Of a stretch of DNA of 64,000 nucleotides, positions 42,893-53,156 are shown in pieces; positions within the stretch are counted from its first letter, which is position 1; the number at the start of each line of letters is the position of its first letter. The translations under genes and the position numbers were made by a program. Below the pieces are notes generated by a model, which ran no database searches, was not told the DNA's origin, and was given only the letters and a program-made list of their open reading frames with translations. The stretch is from Anodontia alba (taxonomy: Eukaryota; Mollusca; Bivalvia; Lucinida; Lucinidae): contig OZ024830.1 of assembly GCA_964016985.1 (NCBI GenBank), forward strand, positions 15,528,419 through 15,592,418, read 5' to 3'.

Positions 42893-42962
42893 CTGTGATG
42901 GCTCGAACTTTAATGTCTGTGAAATCCAGTATGACATGTGAGTACGGAACTCCGGAGGACAT
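42893..42962 (-). CDS. candidate exon ending at a canonical donor, unknown protein
   Basis: From ATG 42962 the minus strand reads MSSGVPYSHVILDFTDIKVR and AIT, then CACAG with GTAAGA donor at 42887-42892. The frame is clean and the donor good, but I do not recognise the protein. The first few codons lie in a long inverted-repeat arm (copied at 46300-46345), which lowers confidence. Confidence 0.3.
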
Positions 42963-43022
42963 TTCTTTTCCAATACTTAGCAGAAAAGAAACCAAAAACA
43001 ATTAAAGTAGAATGGAAATGAA

Positions 43023-43125
43023 AACAAAAATTAGTCGTTTAAACGATATAATATATCGTTTAAACGACATCTTTATCTTTCCAAAATTGAAACAAAAGAT
43101 ACGTCGTTTAAACGATATCTTTATT
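43023..43125. repeat. GTCGTTTAAACGAC palindromes, left cluster
   Basis: Three copies of CGTTTAAACGA at 43033-43115, two of them head to head around ATATAATATAT. A matching right cluster is at 46155-46255. Confidence 0.85.
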
Positions 43126-43137
43126 TTTCCATTTTGA

Positions 43138-43417
43138 ACATTACGAAAACACGCCTATGCAAATATATTGAAAATTTCACCTCCAAAAACTGAAACTTTT
43201 CAGATAAAAAAAACTCTGATATTTTCATACTTCTGCTCAAAACATAGATTGTGGGTACTCGTTAGAACCGCCTCGCTGAGGCGGTTCTAACGAGTACCCA
43301 CAATCTATGTTTTGAGCAGAAATAAGAAAAATAATGTATACCCCTGTAAACCCCAGTTTTACTATATAAAAGTGGGGTTTAATGGGGTCAAAATTATATA
43401 GGTATGTTTTCGTGATG
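43138..43417. mobile_element. 280-bp palindrome-centre MITE, copy 6
   Basis: Ends CATTACGAAAACACGCC and the complement of GGTATGTTTTCGTGATG. The centre GATTGTGGGTACTCGTTAGA pairs perfectly with its complement over nearly 30 bp on each side. Confidence 0.9.
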
Positions 43418-43439
43418 AAAAATTAGAATGGAAATTAAA

Positions 43440-43530
43440 ACAAAAACAAGAGGCTAATGGGAAATGGCTCGCTCACCTGAGTGAAATAACCACTTCTGAT
43501 ATGCAGATGTTATACTTTTTTTTTTTAATT
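43440..43530. repeat. head of a dispersed molluscan-type repeat
   Basis: ACAAGAGGCTAATGGGAAAT then GGCTCGCTCACCTGAGTGAA. The matching tail (CATAGCTCAGGTGAGCTAAA) is at 46120-46141, with the array and retrotransposon scrap between. A second such tail ends at 57440-57457. Confidence 0.6.
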
Positions 43531-43559
43531 CTGTCATTGCAAGTAATAAAAGGATCATC

Positions 43560-44590
43560 ATTTGAGTGGGGATCTTAATGCTTTCTGTGTTATGTGAAGC
43601 CTAATGTGAACTTAAGGGGAAAGGGACTATCCCGCTGAGGACCCTTGGTAGGTGTCATTGAATGCATCTTATCACCATGGACAGCCATATATGGTTTAGG
43701 GTTGGGCATCTGATCGGTTCCTGAGATATCAAGCCTTATATGAACTGAAGGGGTCGGGCATACCCCAGGGGACCACAGTTCAGTGTCATTGTATGTGTCT
43801 TATCATAAGGAACAACAATATACATGGTATAGGGATGGGATTCTGAACGCTTCCTGAGATAAGGACTTATATGAACTGAAGAGGTCGGGCATACCCCAAG
43901 GGGATCACAGGTCAGTGTCACTGAATGTGTCTTATCATAAGAAGCAACAATATATATGGTTTAGGGATGGGGTTCTGAATGGTTCCTGAGATAATAAGCC
44001 TCATATGAACTGGAGGGGGCGGGGTTTACCAACTGGGATGCATGGCTGGTGCCATTGGATGCATCTTATCATAAGAAACAAAACTGTATACGGTTTAGGG
44101 ATGAGGATCTGAACAGTTTCTGATATATCTTGCTTTCAAGAACTGGAGGGGTGGGGCATTATTCGCTGTGGAACCCCGATTTATGTCATTGGATGCTTCT
44201 TATCATAAAGAACTCAATATATATGGTTTAGGGGTGCGGATCTGAACTGTTTCTGATATATTTGGCCTTTAATGTACTGGAGGGGTGGGGTATATCCCCC
44301 GGGGACCATAAGTCTTTGTCATTGGCTGCATCTTATCATAAGGAGCAAAAATATATTGCTTAGGGACGAGGAATTCTGAACAGTTTCTGAGATTTAAGAC
44401 CTTTTATGAAGTGAAGGGGGTGGGGCATGCCCTTAGGGGACCCCAGGTCAGTGCCATTGGATGTATTATATCATAAGGAACAAGAATATATATGGTTTAT
44501 GTGTGGGGATCTGAATGATTTCTGTGCTATTTGGCCTTTTTATGAAATGAAGGAGATGGGGATGCCCTCACAGGGACCCTTTGAAACCCA
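43560..44590. repeat. 133-bp tandem array, seven to eight units
   Basis: CTTATCATAAGG-type landmarks fall at 43668, 43799, 43931, 44065, 44199, 44332 and 44467 (spacing 131-135). Each unit holds GAACTGAAGGGGT-GGGCAT, GGGGACCACAGGTCAGTGTC and GGTTTAGGGATGGGGATCTG. Confidence 0.9.
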
Positions 44591-45084
44591 TTTGCAAAAT
44601 TTTATATCCGTATCTATCATACCTCAAATCATATCTATCATACCTCAAATTTCAAACAATTCGTCCAGTGGTTACTGAGAACTGCTCCGGACAAAAATTG
44701 GGCAAATTTTGGCATGCCTCAGAGGAGCCTTTGAGTCCGCCATATTTTGAAGTTGGAACCCTTGAAACTTTCCTGCACACCTTCATATTCATATCTATTA
44801 TATCTCCGCATTTCAGACCATCCTTCCAGTGGTTAGTGAGAAATTTTGCGGAAAAAATTTGGGCAAAAAGAAAAAAAGAAAAAGAAGTAGAAGAAGAGTT
44901 AAGAAGAAGAAACAGAACAAAACCAGTAAATCGCCCCACTTCGTTTGAGAGACTCAATTAGAGTGCTTGTGTGCTTTTGAAGGAGTCGTCATTAAAATAT
45001 CCCTTTTTTTAAATTTAATGTTGCCATGGCAACCAAACAAAATTATAGCTGGTCATAAAAATAAACTGGGTAGACAATCATCAG
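44591..45084. other. no gene recognised
   Basis: Contains a small duplication (ATCATACCTCAAAT twice near 44628-44650) and an AGAAGAAG purine-rich tract at 44868-44920. Confidence 0.5.
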
Positions 45085-45372
45085 ATGATCGTCACTGCCA
45101 AATACGACTGCAGTTCACTAAACTCTGATCTCTACCGCAAACATATCATTCCCAGCCCATCTTGTCGCTGTGGAGGATTTGAAAGTGTGCAACATTTCTT
45201 CTTCAGTTGTCCTAACTACACGGTTGCAAGGGAAAGATACTTACCGGCCGATTTACGCAGTTACTCAGTTAAAGATCTTCTGCACGGCAAAACTAACTTA
45301 ACATCTCAGGAAAATGAAGCCCTTTTCTTGCAAGTACAGGATTTCATCATCAAGTCAGGAAGATTTGTATAG
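45085..45372 (+). pseudogene. non-LTR retrotransposon ORF2 C-terminal fragment
   Basis: A 95-codon plus-strand frame (DCSSLNSDLYRKHIIPSPSC then RCGGFESVQHFFFSCPNYTV) that ends in VQDFIIKSGRFV and a stop. It corresponds to the C-terminal CxCG...HFFFxCPxY region of Jockey/CR1-like ORF2 and is homologous to 32545-32720 (GCSSLNSHLYSKNNVPSPSC). Only this tip of the element survives, but it is open and carries the natural C-terminus. Confidence 0.88.
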
Positions 45373-45477
45373 CTTACCCAGTCATCAACCGTTGGCTAAC
45401 GTACTAAATGGCACTTCTACATATTTAACGCACAGCTTTTGATCCCATACATATTTAGGCACAGGTGTCAGTCGGTC

Positions 45478-45479
<2 letters not shown>

Positions 45480-45568
<89 letters not shown>
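45480..45568. repeat. CT then GT microsatellite
   Basis: About 24 CT repeats directly followed by about 19 GT repeats; both strands stay open as a by-product. Confidence 0.97.
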
Positions 45569-45569
<1 letters not shown>

Positions 45570-45959
45570 TTGTTTGCTTGTTCAAAATGTCCAACAGTTT
45601 TCATTATTAGTCATGCCGTTCAGTTATGTTGTATACGAACTTGTTTCCAGGAGATGACATTTATAAGCATTACAGCTTACAGTCAGATCCTATTCGACAT
45701 GTCTGTTTTATCGATGTAACTTTATACGAGCTTTAAAATAAATATTGTTTAAACCAAATACGGCTCAAATCACTTCACTGGTTGTGGAGGAAATGTCTTT
45801 TCACCATTTTCCCATTATAAATCTATAGAAGCTTTCTGTTGCCATGGTAACGAAACCATAAAAACTGGCAAACTCTTAGCTATTTTATATTGCTCTTACC
45901 CAAGCAACATTCTTACCAAATTAGTGTCATAATGCTTCAATGGTTTTGAAGTTGTCATT

Positions 45960-46141
45960 TATGTGACCCGTCGCATAAAACGAATTTTTTCGAAAGAAAT
46001 GATGTTTATGTGACACTTTTACGGAATAAGTCACATAAATGTACGGACAACAGTCACATTACCATCAGACGGAAAGACGGATGGACGACGGACAAAAAGT
46101 GATCACTATAGCTCATCCTGAGCATAGCTCAGGTGAGCTAA
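45960..46141. repeat. tail of the dispersed repeat (GGACGACGGACA...GGTGAGCTAAA)
   Basis: ACGGAAAGACGGATGGACGA and CATAGCTCAGGTGAGCTAAA form the end of the element headed at 43440. A local inverted pair TTATGTGAC / GTCACATAA occurs at 45958-46036. Confidence 0.6.
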
Positions 46142-46154
46142 AATACTATAAATT

Positions 46155-46255
46155 ATGTCGTTTAAACGACATGTTTTGTATAAATTATCGCTCTACTTTT
46201 TCAGAATGGAAATATAAAGATGTTTAAACGATATTTGATATCGTTTAAACATCAT
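46155..46255. repeat. GTTTAAAC palindromes, right cluster
   Basis: GTCGTTTAAACGAC at 46158, then two diverged copies around 46218-46252 (TGTTTAAACGATATTTGATA). Confidence 0.8.
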
Positions 46256-46450
46256 AATTTTTGTTTCCAGGTCATTCTACCTTTATTGTTTTGATTTCTT
46301 TTCTGCTAGATATTGGAGAAGAAATGTTCCCTCCGGGGTTCCGTAGTTATTGGGTTAGCCAATAATTGATTGCTGAATATGATTTCCAAAGGTTCTCTAC
46401 TTTAGATTATTTTGAATCAAACCATCTTTAAAACATAAAGTTATCAAATT

Positions 46451-46734
46451 CCCATTAAGAACATATTTCAGCTATGACCAATCTTAACTCTTTCACTGCC
46501 ACAGGCGATAATAATAGGCTTTTGCAAACAGCATAGATCCAGATGAGACGGCTCATATGAGCCGTCTCATCAGGATCTACGCTGTGTGATAGTCAGTCTT
46601 TCAACTTTACGTATAAATTTCTTTTCAAACAATAGTTTGTTAAAAAATAAAGAAAAGCAGACGACAAATTTCGTCTGAAATTTGGCACCGAAAGAGTTAA
46701 GATCATATTTCAGCTATGACCAATCTTAAAGACA
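46451..46734. repeat. 32-bp target duplication flanking a TTAA MITE
   Basis: ACATATTTCAGCTATGACCA with ATCTTAA occurs immediately before (46460-46486) and after (46703-46730) the MITE, each time bracketed by TTAA. This is far longer than the four-base TTAA duplication expected of a piggyBac-type insertion. Confidence 0.8.
46484..46701. mobile_element. TTAA MITE (CTCTTTCACTGCCA ends) with hairpin core
   Basis: Ends TTAACTCTTTCACTGCCACA and the complement of TTTGGCACCGAAAGAGTTAA. The core hairpin is GATCCAGATGAGACGGCTCA / TGAGCCGTCTCATCAGGATC at 46528-46577. Confidence 0.88.
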
Positions 46735-46854
46735 GAAACAATTGTTTTGTCTGATATTTTGGTATTTTCGAAAACACAACTGGAAAATATTTGATCCCTA
46801 ACTTAAGTTTGCCCAGTAAATACATTTGAGCCACAACGTGAGAAATCCCACACT

Positions 46855-49505
46855 ATCAAGAATACGCCCAGTGAAGATTCTGATCAGAACTGCATCCCTC
46901 ACTATCAAGAATGCGCCCAATGAAGATTCCGATCAGAACTGCATCCCTCACTATCCAGTATGCGCCCAGTGAAGATTCCAGTGAAGATTCCGATCAGAAC
47001 TGCATCAGAACTGCATCCCTCACTATCAAGCATGCGCCCACTGGGCGCATTCTGGATAGTGAGGGATGCAGTTCTGATCAGAATCTTCACTGGGCGCATT
47101 CTTGATAGTGAAGGATGCAGTTCTGATCAAAATCTTCATTGGGCGCATTTTGGAAAATGAAGGATGCAGTTTTCATCAGAATCTTCATTGGGCGCATTCT
47201 TGATAGTGAGGGATGCAGTTCTGATCAGAATCTTCATTGGGCGCATTCTTGATAGTGAGGGATGCAGTTCTGATCAGAATCTTCACTGGGCGCATTTTTG
47301 ATAGAGAGGGATGCAGGTCTGATCAGAATCTTCATTGGGCTCATTCTTGATAGTGAGGGATGCAGTTCTGATCAGAATTTTCACTGGACGCATTCGTGAA
47401 AGTGAAGGATGCAGTTCCGATCAGTGGGCGCATTCTGGATAGTGAAGGATGCAGTTCTGATCAGAATCTTCACTGGGCGCATTCTGGATAGTGAAGGACG
47501 CAGTTCTCATCAGAATCTTCACTGGGCGCATTCTTGATAGTGAGGGATGCAGTTCGGATCAGAATCTTCACTGGGCGCATTCTGGATAGTGAGAGATGCA
47601 GTTCTGATCAGATTCTTCATTGGGCGCATTCTTGATAGTGAGGAATGTAGTTCTGATCAGAATCTTCATTGGGCGCATTCTTGATAGTGAGGGATGCAGT
47701 TCTGATCGGAATCTTCACTGGGCGCATTCTTGATAGTGAGGGATGCAGTTCTGGAATCTTCACTGGGCGCATTCTGGATAGTGAGGGACGCAGTTCTGAT
47801 CAGAATCTTCATTGGGCGCATTTTGGATAATGAAGGAAGCAGTTCTCATCAGAATCTTCATTGGGCGCATTTTTGATAGTGAGGGATGTAGTTCTGATCA
47901 GAATCTTCACTGGGCGCATTCTTGATAGTGAAGGATGCAGTTCTCATCAGAATATTCATTGGGCGCATTCTTGATAGTGAAGGATGCAGTTCTGATGAGA
48001 ATCTTCACTGGGCGCATTCTGGATAGTGAAGGATGCAGTTCTCATCAGAATCTTCACTGGGCGCATTCTTTATAGTGAAGGATGCAGTTCTGATCAGAAT
48101 CTTCATTTGGCGCATTCTTGATAGAGAGGGATGCAGTTCTGATCGAAATCCTCATTGGGCGCATTCTGGATAGTGAGGAATGCAGTTCTGATCAGAACCT
48201 TCATTGGGCGCATTGTTGATAGTGAGGGATGCAGTTCTTATTAGAATCTTCACTGGGCGCATTCTTGACAGTGAAGGATGCAGTTCTGATCATTGGGCGC
48301 ATTCTGGATAGTGAGGGATGCAGTTCTGTTCAGAATCTTCACTGCGCGCATTCTGGATAGTAAAGGACGCAGCTCTCATCAGAATCTTCATTGGGCGCAT
48401 TCTTCATAGTGAGGGATGCAGTTCTAATCAGAATCTTCACTGGGCGCATTCTTGATAGTGAAGGATGCAGTTCTGATCAGAATCTTCATCGGGCGCATTC
48501 TTGATAGTGAGGGATGTAGTTCTGATCAGAATCTTCATTGGGCGCATTCTGGATAGTGAGGGATGCAGTTCTGATCGGAATCTTCACTGGGCGCATTCTT
48601 GATAGTGAGGGATGCAGTTCTGATCGGAATCTTCACTGGGCGCATTCTGGATAGTGAGGGATGAAGTTCTGATCGGAATCTTCACTGGGCGCATTCTTGA
48701 TAGTGAGGGATGCAGTTCTGATCGGAATCTTCATTTGGCGCATTCTTGATAGTGAAGGATGCAGTTCTGATTAGACTCTTCATTTGGCGCATTCTTGATA
48801 GTGAGAGATGCAATTCTGATCAGAATCTTCATTGGGCGCAATTTTGATAGTGAGTGAGGGATGCAGTTCTGATCGGAATCTTCACTTGGCGCATTCTGGA
48901 TAGTGAAGGATGCAGTTCTGTTCAGAATCTTCACTGCGCGCATTCTGGATAGTAAAGGACGCAGTTCTCATCAGAATCTTCATTGGGCGCATTCTTGATA
49001 GTGAGGGATGTAGTTCTAATCAGAATCTTCACTGGGCGCATTCTTGATAGTGAAGGATGCAGTTCTGATCAGAATCTTCATCGGGCGCATTCTTGATAGT
49101 GAGGGATGTAGTTCTGATCAGAATCTTCATTGGGCGCATTCTGGATAGTGAGGGATGCAGTTCTGATCGGAATCTTCACTGGGCGCATTCTTGATATTGA
49201 GGGATGCAGTTCTGATCGGAATCTTCACTGGGCGCATTCTTGATAGTGAGGGATGCAGTTCTGATCGGAATCTTCATTGGGCGCATTCTTGATAGTGAAG
49301 GATGCAGTTCTGATTAGACTCTTCATTTGGCGCATTCTTGATAGTGAGAGATGCAATTCTGATCAGAATCTTCATTAGGCGCATTCTGGATAGTGAAGGA
49401 TGCAGTTCTGATCAGAATCTTCATTGGGCGCATTCTTGATAGTGAGGGATGCGGTTCTGATCGGAATCTTCACTGGGCGCATTCTGGATAGTGAAGGATG
49501 CAAAG
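46855..49505. repeat. 49-bp satellite array with an orientation switch
   Basis: About 50 units with consensus GGGCGCATTCTTGATAGTGA, GGGATGCAGTTCTGATCAGA and ATCTTCACT. Copies at 47475 and 47524 are 49 bp apart. From 46860 to 47040 the units run in the opposite direction, and the two arms meet head to head at CATGCGCCCACTGGGCGCAT (47031-47050). A segment of about 11 units (48310-48790) is repeated in the same variant order at 48910-49370, indicating a higher-order duplication. The core is the arm of the fold-back MITEs at 13040, 28229 and 58744. Spurious frames occur throughout. Confidence 0.95.
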
Positions 49506-50150
49506 TTTTTTCATGTGCTCTATGAATACTGCACAGAGTCAGAATGCACGGACGCGTATGTTGATTTGAGTCTTCATCACATGTCAGAAAGTATGTTTAT
49601 TTACGTTGAGGCTAATATATTCTAAAACGAATGACAACGGAGAACAATGTACCTACATCGAAAATCACTTAGAGCAAGTGAATCTACTCATATAAAAGAA
49701 AAATCGAAAATCATTGAGAGCAATGAACCTACGTCTCGGGTGGAGCTGGGGGTGCGGGAGAGGGGGGAGGGGGCGGGGCAGGAGCGGGGTAACTTGCTGT
49801 ATATGGCATAGTACGGTTGTGCGTGCCTTTCGGCCCTTTTTCAGCGCTGCCCCCTTTCTCAACAAAAAGTATATATATGACTCGATTTTCCTTATCTGAC
49901 ATCCCGTTACATGCACATATTTTTCGCTCAGAGATTTTTCGATGCTGCGTGCCTCTTGGTAGATAATGAATTTACTGCTACCATCAATGGGTACAAAAAA
50001 GGGCAGTGTATGAATGGGTCTGTTTTTTTCAAAGGCCGAGTAAATGAATGGGATAGGTTTCGAAATACTGGCTCGCATACCCGTACAACAATTATCCCCA
50101 AGTTACCCTTCCCCATCCCCACGAGACCTACTCATACAAAACAATAAAAC
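49506..50150. other. no gene recognised
   Basis: Low-complexity G-rich stretch GGGGGAGGGGGCGGGGCAGG at 49760-49785. Two ATGAATGGG..TAG-type phrases near 50008 and 50045 form a small duplication. Frames on both strands are open but unrecognisable. Confidence 0.4.
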
Positions 50151-50620
50151 AAAATAACTCTAAAATTATTTAGGACAATAAACCTACTCATACAAAAATA
50201 AACCTCGAAATTCGTTGACAGCAATAAACCTACTCATACAAAAATAAACCTCGAAATTCGTTGATCTCGTTGATAGCAATAAACCTACTCATACAAAAAT
50301 AAACCTCGAAATTCGTTGATAGCAATAAACCTACTCATACAAAAATAAACCTCGAAATTCGTTGATAGCAATAAACCTACTCATACAAAAAAAAAAAAAA
50401 AACTCGAAACTTATTAAGAGCAATGAAACTACACGTACAAAAAAAAAACAAAAACCAAAACAGTCGAACATCATTGAAATCGTAAAAAAAAAATAATAAT
50501 AAAAAAAACTCGAAAATCATTGAGAGCAATGAACCTACTCATACAAGAAAGCCTCGAAAATCATTGACAGCCATGAGCCTACTCGTACAAAAGGAACTAT
50601 TATTTGAAGAAAAAAGAAAA
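50150..50620. repeat. 46-bp minisatellite with A-rich degenerate flank
   Basis: CAATAAACCTACTCATACAA then AAATAAACCTCGAAATTCGT and TGATAG repeats every 46 bp over 50160-50390, then decays in an A-rich segment to 50600. Confidence 0.88.
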
Positions 50621-51290
50621 GTTAATGAAAACACTGTATATATTATAGGGTCATAAAGCATAAAAATACAAGGCCGTTCAAAAAGTTCCTGGCTTCATCC
50701 ACTCTGATGGATCTGTGCATACCAACTTATTATGAATGTAATTAAGAGTCTTTCAGTAGATTTATGTAAAGAAAGTTCCAAATCTTCTGGTTATTTATTT
50801 ATTTTTTTTTTCTTTCTTATATTGGCCCTCAAACACAAGCAGGGTTGTTCGTGTTTTAAAAGTCTATCTAAATTTAATTGTCTAGTTTCACTTTGACATT
50901 TCATTTTTCAAACACAACATACTTTTTATGTTACGTTTTTGTTGTAAATGCACATTTGATCATTTGCTGAAGGTTTGATTATAAAAAAGACTATTTTTGG
51001 CATGTATCAGCACCACCTAAAACCCTTAAATTATGCATCCCTGAAATTCAAAAAATAACTGTCATATTTATGCGTTGATTGAAAATTTTGTGTATAAAGC
51101 CAAGAAAATGTTGTTACACAGCTAAACATTGGGATCTTACAGAAACTTTGCCATAATGAGTTTGATATTGTAAATTCCTGGGCATTCACAGTACGGTTTC
51201 GGAGTTTGCACTCTCTCCTACAATTATCAAAATTTCACCATCCTCAGCGTTTAAATTTGTGCTCAGAATGTTTGAATGAGCTAAGTCTTA
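50621..51290. other. gene-free AT-rich stretch
   Basis: 50665-50700 (CAAGGCCGTTCAAAAAGTTC) and 52215-52240 (TTTTTTTGAACGGCCTTCGT) are complementary. Their spacing of about 1.55 kb suggests the terminal repeats of a decayed mariner-like element (50668-52241), but no transposase frame is visible between. Confidence 0.45.
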
Positions 51291-51384
51291 GTTATACCAT
51301 GGTTCGTGCGCATGTACGATGCGATAATGCACGAGCGTGAGCGAGTGCATTATCGCATGTACATGCGCAGAACCATGGTATAAC
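51291..51384. repeat. 94-bp near-perfect palindrome
   Basis: Left arm GTTATACCATGGTTCGTGCG and GATAATGCACG; right arm its complement ending GAACCATGGTATAAC, with a few mismatches. Confidence 0.9.
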
Positions 51385-51860
51385 TGATTTGTCACATTTG
51401 CATGCACCTAGTTCATCTACATCGCAAGATATTTCATGCTGAATATTGGGAATTTAGGCCACTATGTGATAGACTTCAAATAAATATATCATTACTTTCA
51501 GAGCTGCTCTTGTATGTATTACGGCGAAAATTATAATGCAAATATTTGATTATATTACATGCATAACAAAGAAATACCATGATTTCTACCAGACATAAAA
51601 CTGGTATTTTCCTTGTTTTCTAAGAAGAAATATTTCCTCTTAGTCGGGGAAATAAATCTCTTTAACCGGAACTACCTTTTTTTTTTGTAACATATGAACA
51701 GCCTAGATTTTGACCCTGCTGTCAATATCTTTTAGGATAAAAACAAAAGTTATCCTAAATATGACCCAAAATAGAAATGACAGGGTAAACAAACTGTCAG
51801 ACTAGACTTGCCGCAAAAGCCTCTTTAATGGTGTACTCTATTGCGGCGAAATGCATGTAA

Positions 51861-52031
51861 TATACAGTTTATTCATTTCTCCTATTTTAAATATGGGATT
51901 TATAAGCCTCGGGAGGTAAAAAAATCCGATAAAGAAACTCATGCTCCGCACTCGTTTCTTTATCGGATTTTTTTTACCTCCCTCGGTTTATAAATCCCAT
52001 ATTTAAAATAAGAGAATGAATAAACTCTATA
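51861..52031. repeat. ~170-bp near-perfect palindrome
   Basis: Left arm GTTTATTCATTTCTCCTATT then GGGATTTATAAGCCTCGGGA and AATCCGATAAAGAAAC; the right arm is complementary and ends in ATGAATAAAC. The loop is about ATGCTCCGCACTC. Confidence 0.9.
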
Positions 52032-52424
52032 TACTAAAGTTGTGAGTGTACAAAAGTGAACACTATAGAGATGTGGGTTAGTGTAAAAAGTGTAGTCTTA
52101 ACAAATTAAAACTGAAGATGAATTCTGAAAATATAGTGATTATTGGTCTGTAGAATAGCTGCACAGAATCAACAGTTCAAATGTCGTCTAAACTATTCAG
52201 AACATGGTAAGGCTGCGAATTTTTTTGAACGGCCTTCGTACATTTGGCGGACCTATGTTCTGACAGCATGTATCCTTATCTTAGCCATCTGTCGCAATAC
52301 ACATATATACGTAAATGCTTCAACAAGTAATATCTGTAAAAACAGATACACGTCGTAGGAACGAAAGTATATTTACATACTTATAACAATGAAAAAAGGG
52401 AACGGGACAGATTCATAAAAAATC

Positions 52425-52495
52425 CTGGGTTTCGAGCCGGCAACCTTCCGCGTGGTAGGCGAACCCTCTCCCAACTGAGCTATGGGGGGTGTTTC
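52425..52495 (-). tRNA. tRNA-like gene relic or SINE head (anticodon loop CTACCAC)
   Basis: On the minus strand, TAGCTCAGTTGGGAGAGGG is a textbook A box/D arm, TTCGC-CTACCAC-GCGGA folds as an anticodon stem-loop with anticodon ACC, and GGCTCGAAACC serves as B box. The T stem and acceptor stem do not pair (CCCCCCA against an A/T-rich 3' side), so a functional tRNA is unlikely. An ACC (glycine) anticodon would be very unusual in a eukaryote. Confidence 0.5.
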
Positions 52496-52889
52496 AGTGC
52501 AGCTCGAAAACTAATTATATATTGCTAAGCCGCTACATGTTTCTGCAGCTAAAAAAAACATAACTCAATAATTTGCGTATGGAAGGACAAAGAGTACAGT
52601 ATGGTTCGAAAAGAATTATAAGTATCCTGTTTTTATTTTTTGATATTTTCCTGTTTAGGTTTGTCTTAACCTCGCAGTTTTACCGTGATCTTGAAAACAC
52701 CTTTCAAAGCATAATGTTCAATGACTAAGATGGTGTTCCCTTTTACGGTAATAACAGAAAAGGTCGTTGTGCAGATTCTTTTCGATTGTATGGCATATTC
52801 GTGATTTCATACAGCTGCTCAAGAAGATGAGCTTAAACGACTACGTCGAAAAACTACATGTGCCGTATGTACCCTAAATGTAGAGACAC
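52496..52889. other. no gene recognised
   Basis: AT-rich sequence following the tRNA-like segment; if this is a SINE, the body would extend toward lower coordinates (minus strand). Confidence 0.35.
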
Positions 52890-53092
52890 CTTAACTCCTT
52901 ACTATACTTGTCCTAAATTTTGAAAAAAAAAAAAGTTTATTGTAGATGCTACTTGCTGATGTGTCTGAAACATTGCTGAATGAGAGGCAAACAGTGTAAA
53001 CCCAGATCAGACAATAAGAATTTTGCGGCGTCTAATCTCGGTTTACACTGTTTGCACAGGCTTATGTGACCCAATACTAAGAGTTATTACGG
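52890..53092. mobile_element. hairpin-core MITE (CTCCTTACTATACTTGTCC type)
   Basis: CTTAACTCCTTACTATACTT at the left, then the hairpin GGCAAACAGTGTAAACCCAG ... GGTTTACACTGTTTGC at 52990-53055 and CTTATGTGACCCAATACTAA at the right. It ends near AGAGTTATTACGGTAA, inverse of the left flank. Confidence 0.7.
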
Positions 53093-53156
53093 TAACTCAG
53101 ATTCAATAGATGATATTTGAACTTACAACATCGTTTTAAGCATAATGTAATTGCGA

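Larger units (their letters stand above)
42940..46350. repeat. 3.4-kb segment bounded by ~110-bp inverted arms
   Basis: Left arm about 42940-43055 and right arm about 46230-46347 are inverted copies. Shared blocks are TCCGGAGGACATTTCTTTTC / GAAATGTTCCCTCCGGGG, AGCAGAAAAGAAACCAAAAA, AAAGTAGAATG and CGTTTAAACGATAT. The interior holds a 280-bp MITE, a 133-bp array, a retrotransposon scrap and CT/GT microsatellites. It may be a transposable element or an inverted duplication. Confidence 0.65.

Noticed and set aside
43023..43125. CGTTTAAACG palindromes as transcription-factor operators
   Set aside because: Tied to repeat borders at both ends of the 42940-46350 unit; no evidence of regulation.
44581..44961. 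126-codon frame with a basic, E/K/R-rich end
   Set aside because: Runs through an AGAAGAAG tract; the opposite strand is equally open and no family is recognisable.
46855..49505. Regular repeats resembling a CRISPR array
   Set aside because: Units are contiguous 49-bp repeats without unique spacers, in a eukaryotic context.
49665..50147. Overlapping frames on both strands next to a G-rich tract
   Set aside because: Low-complexity Pro/Gly translation, no recognisable domain, flanked by minisatellites.
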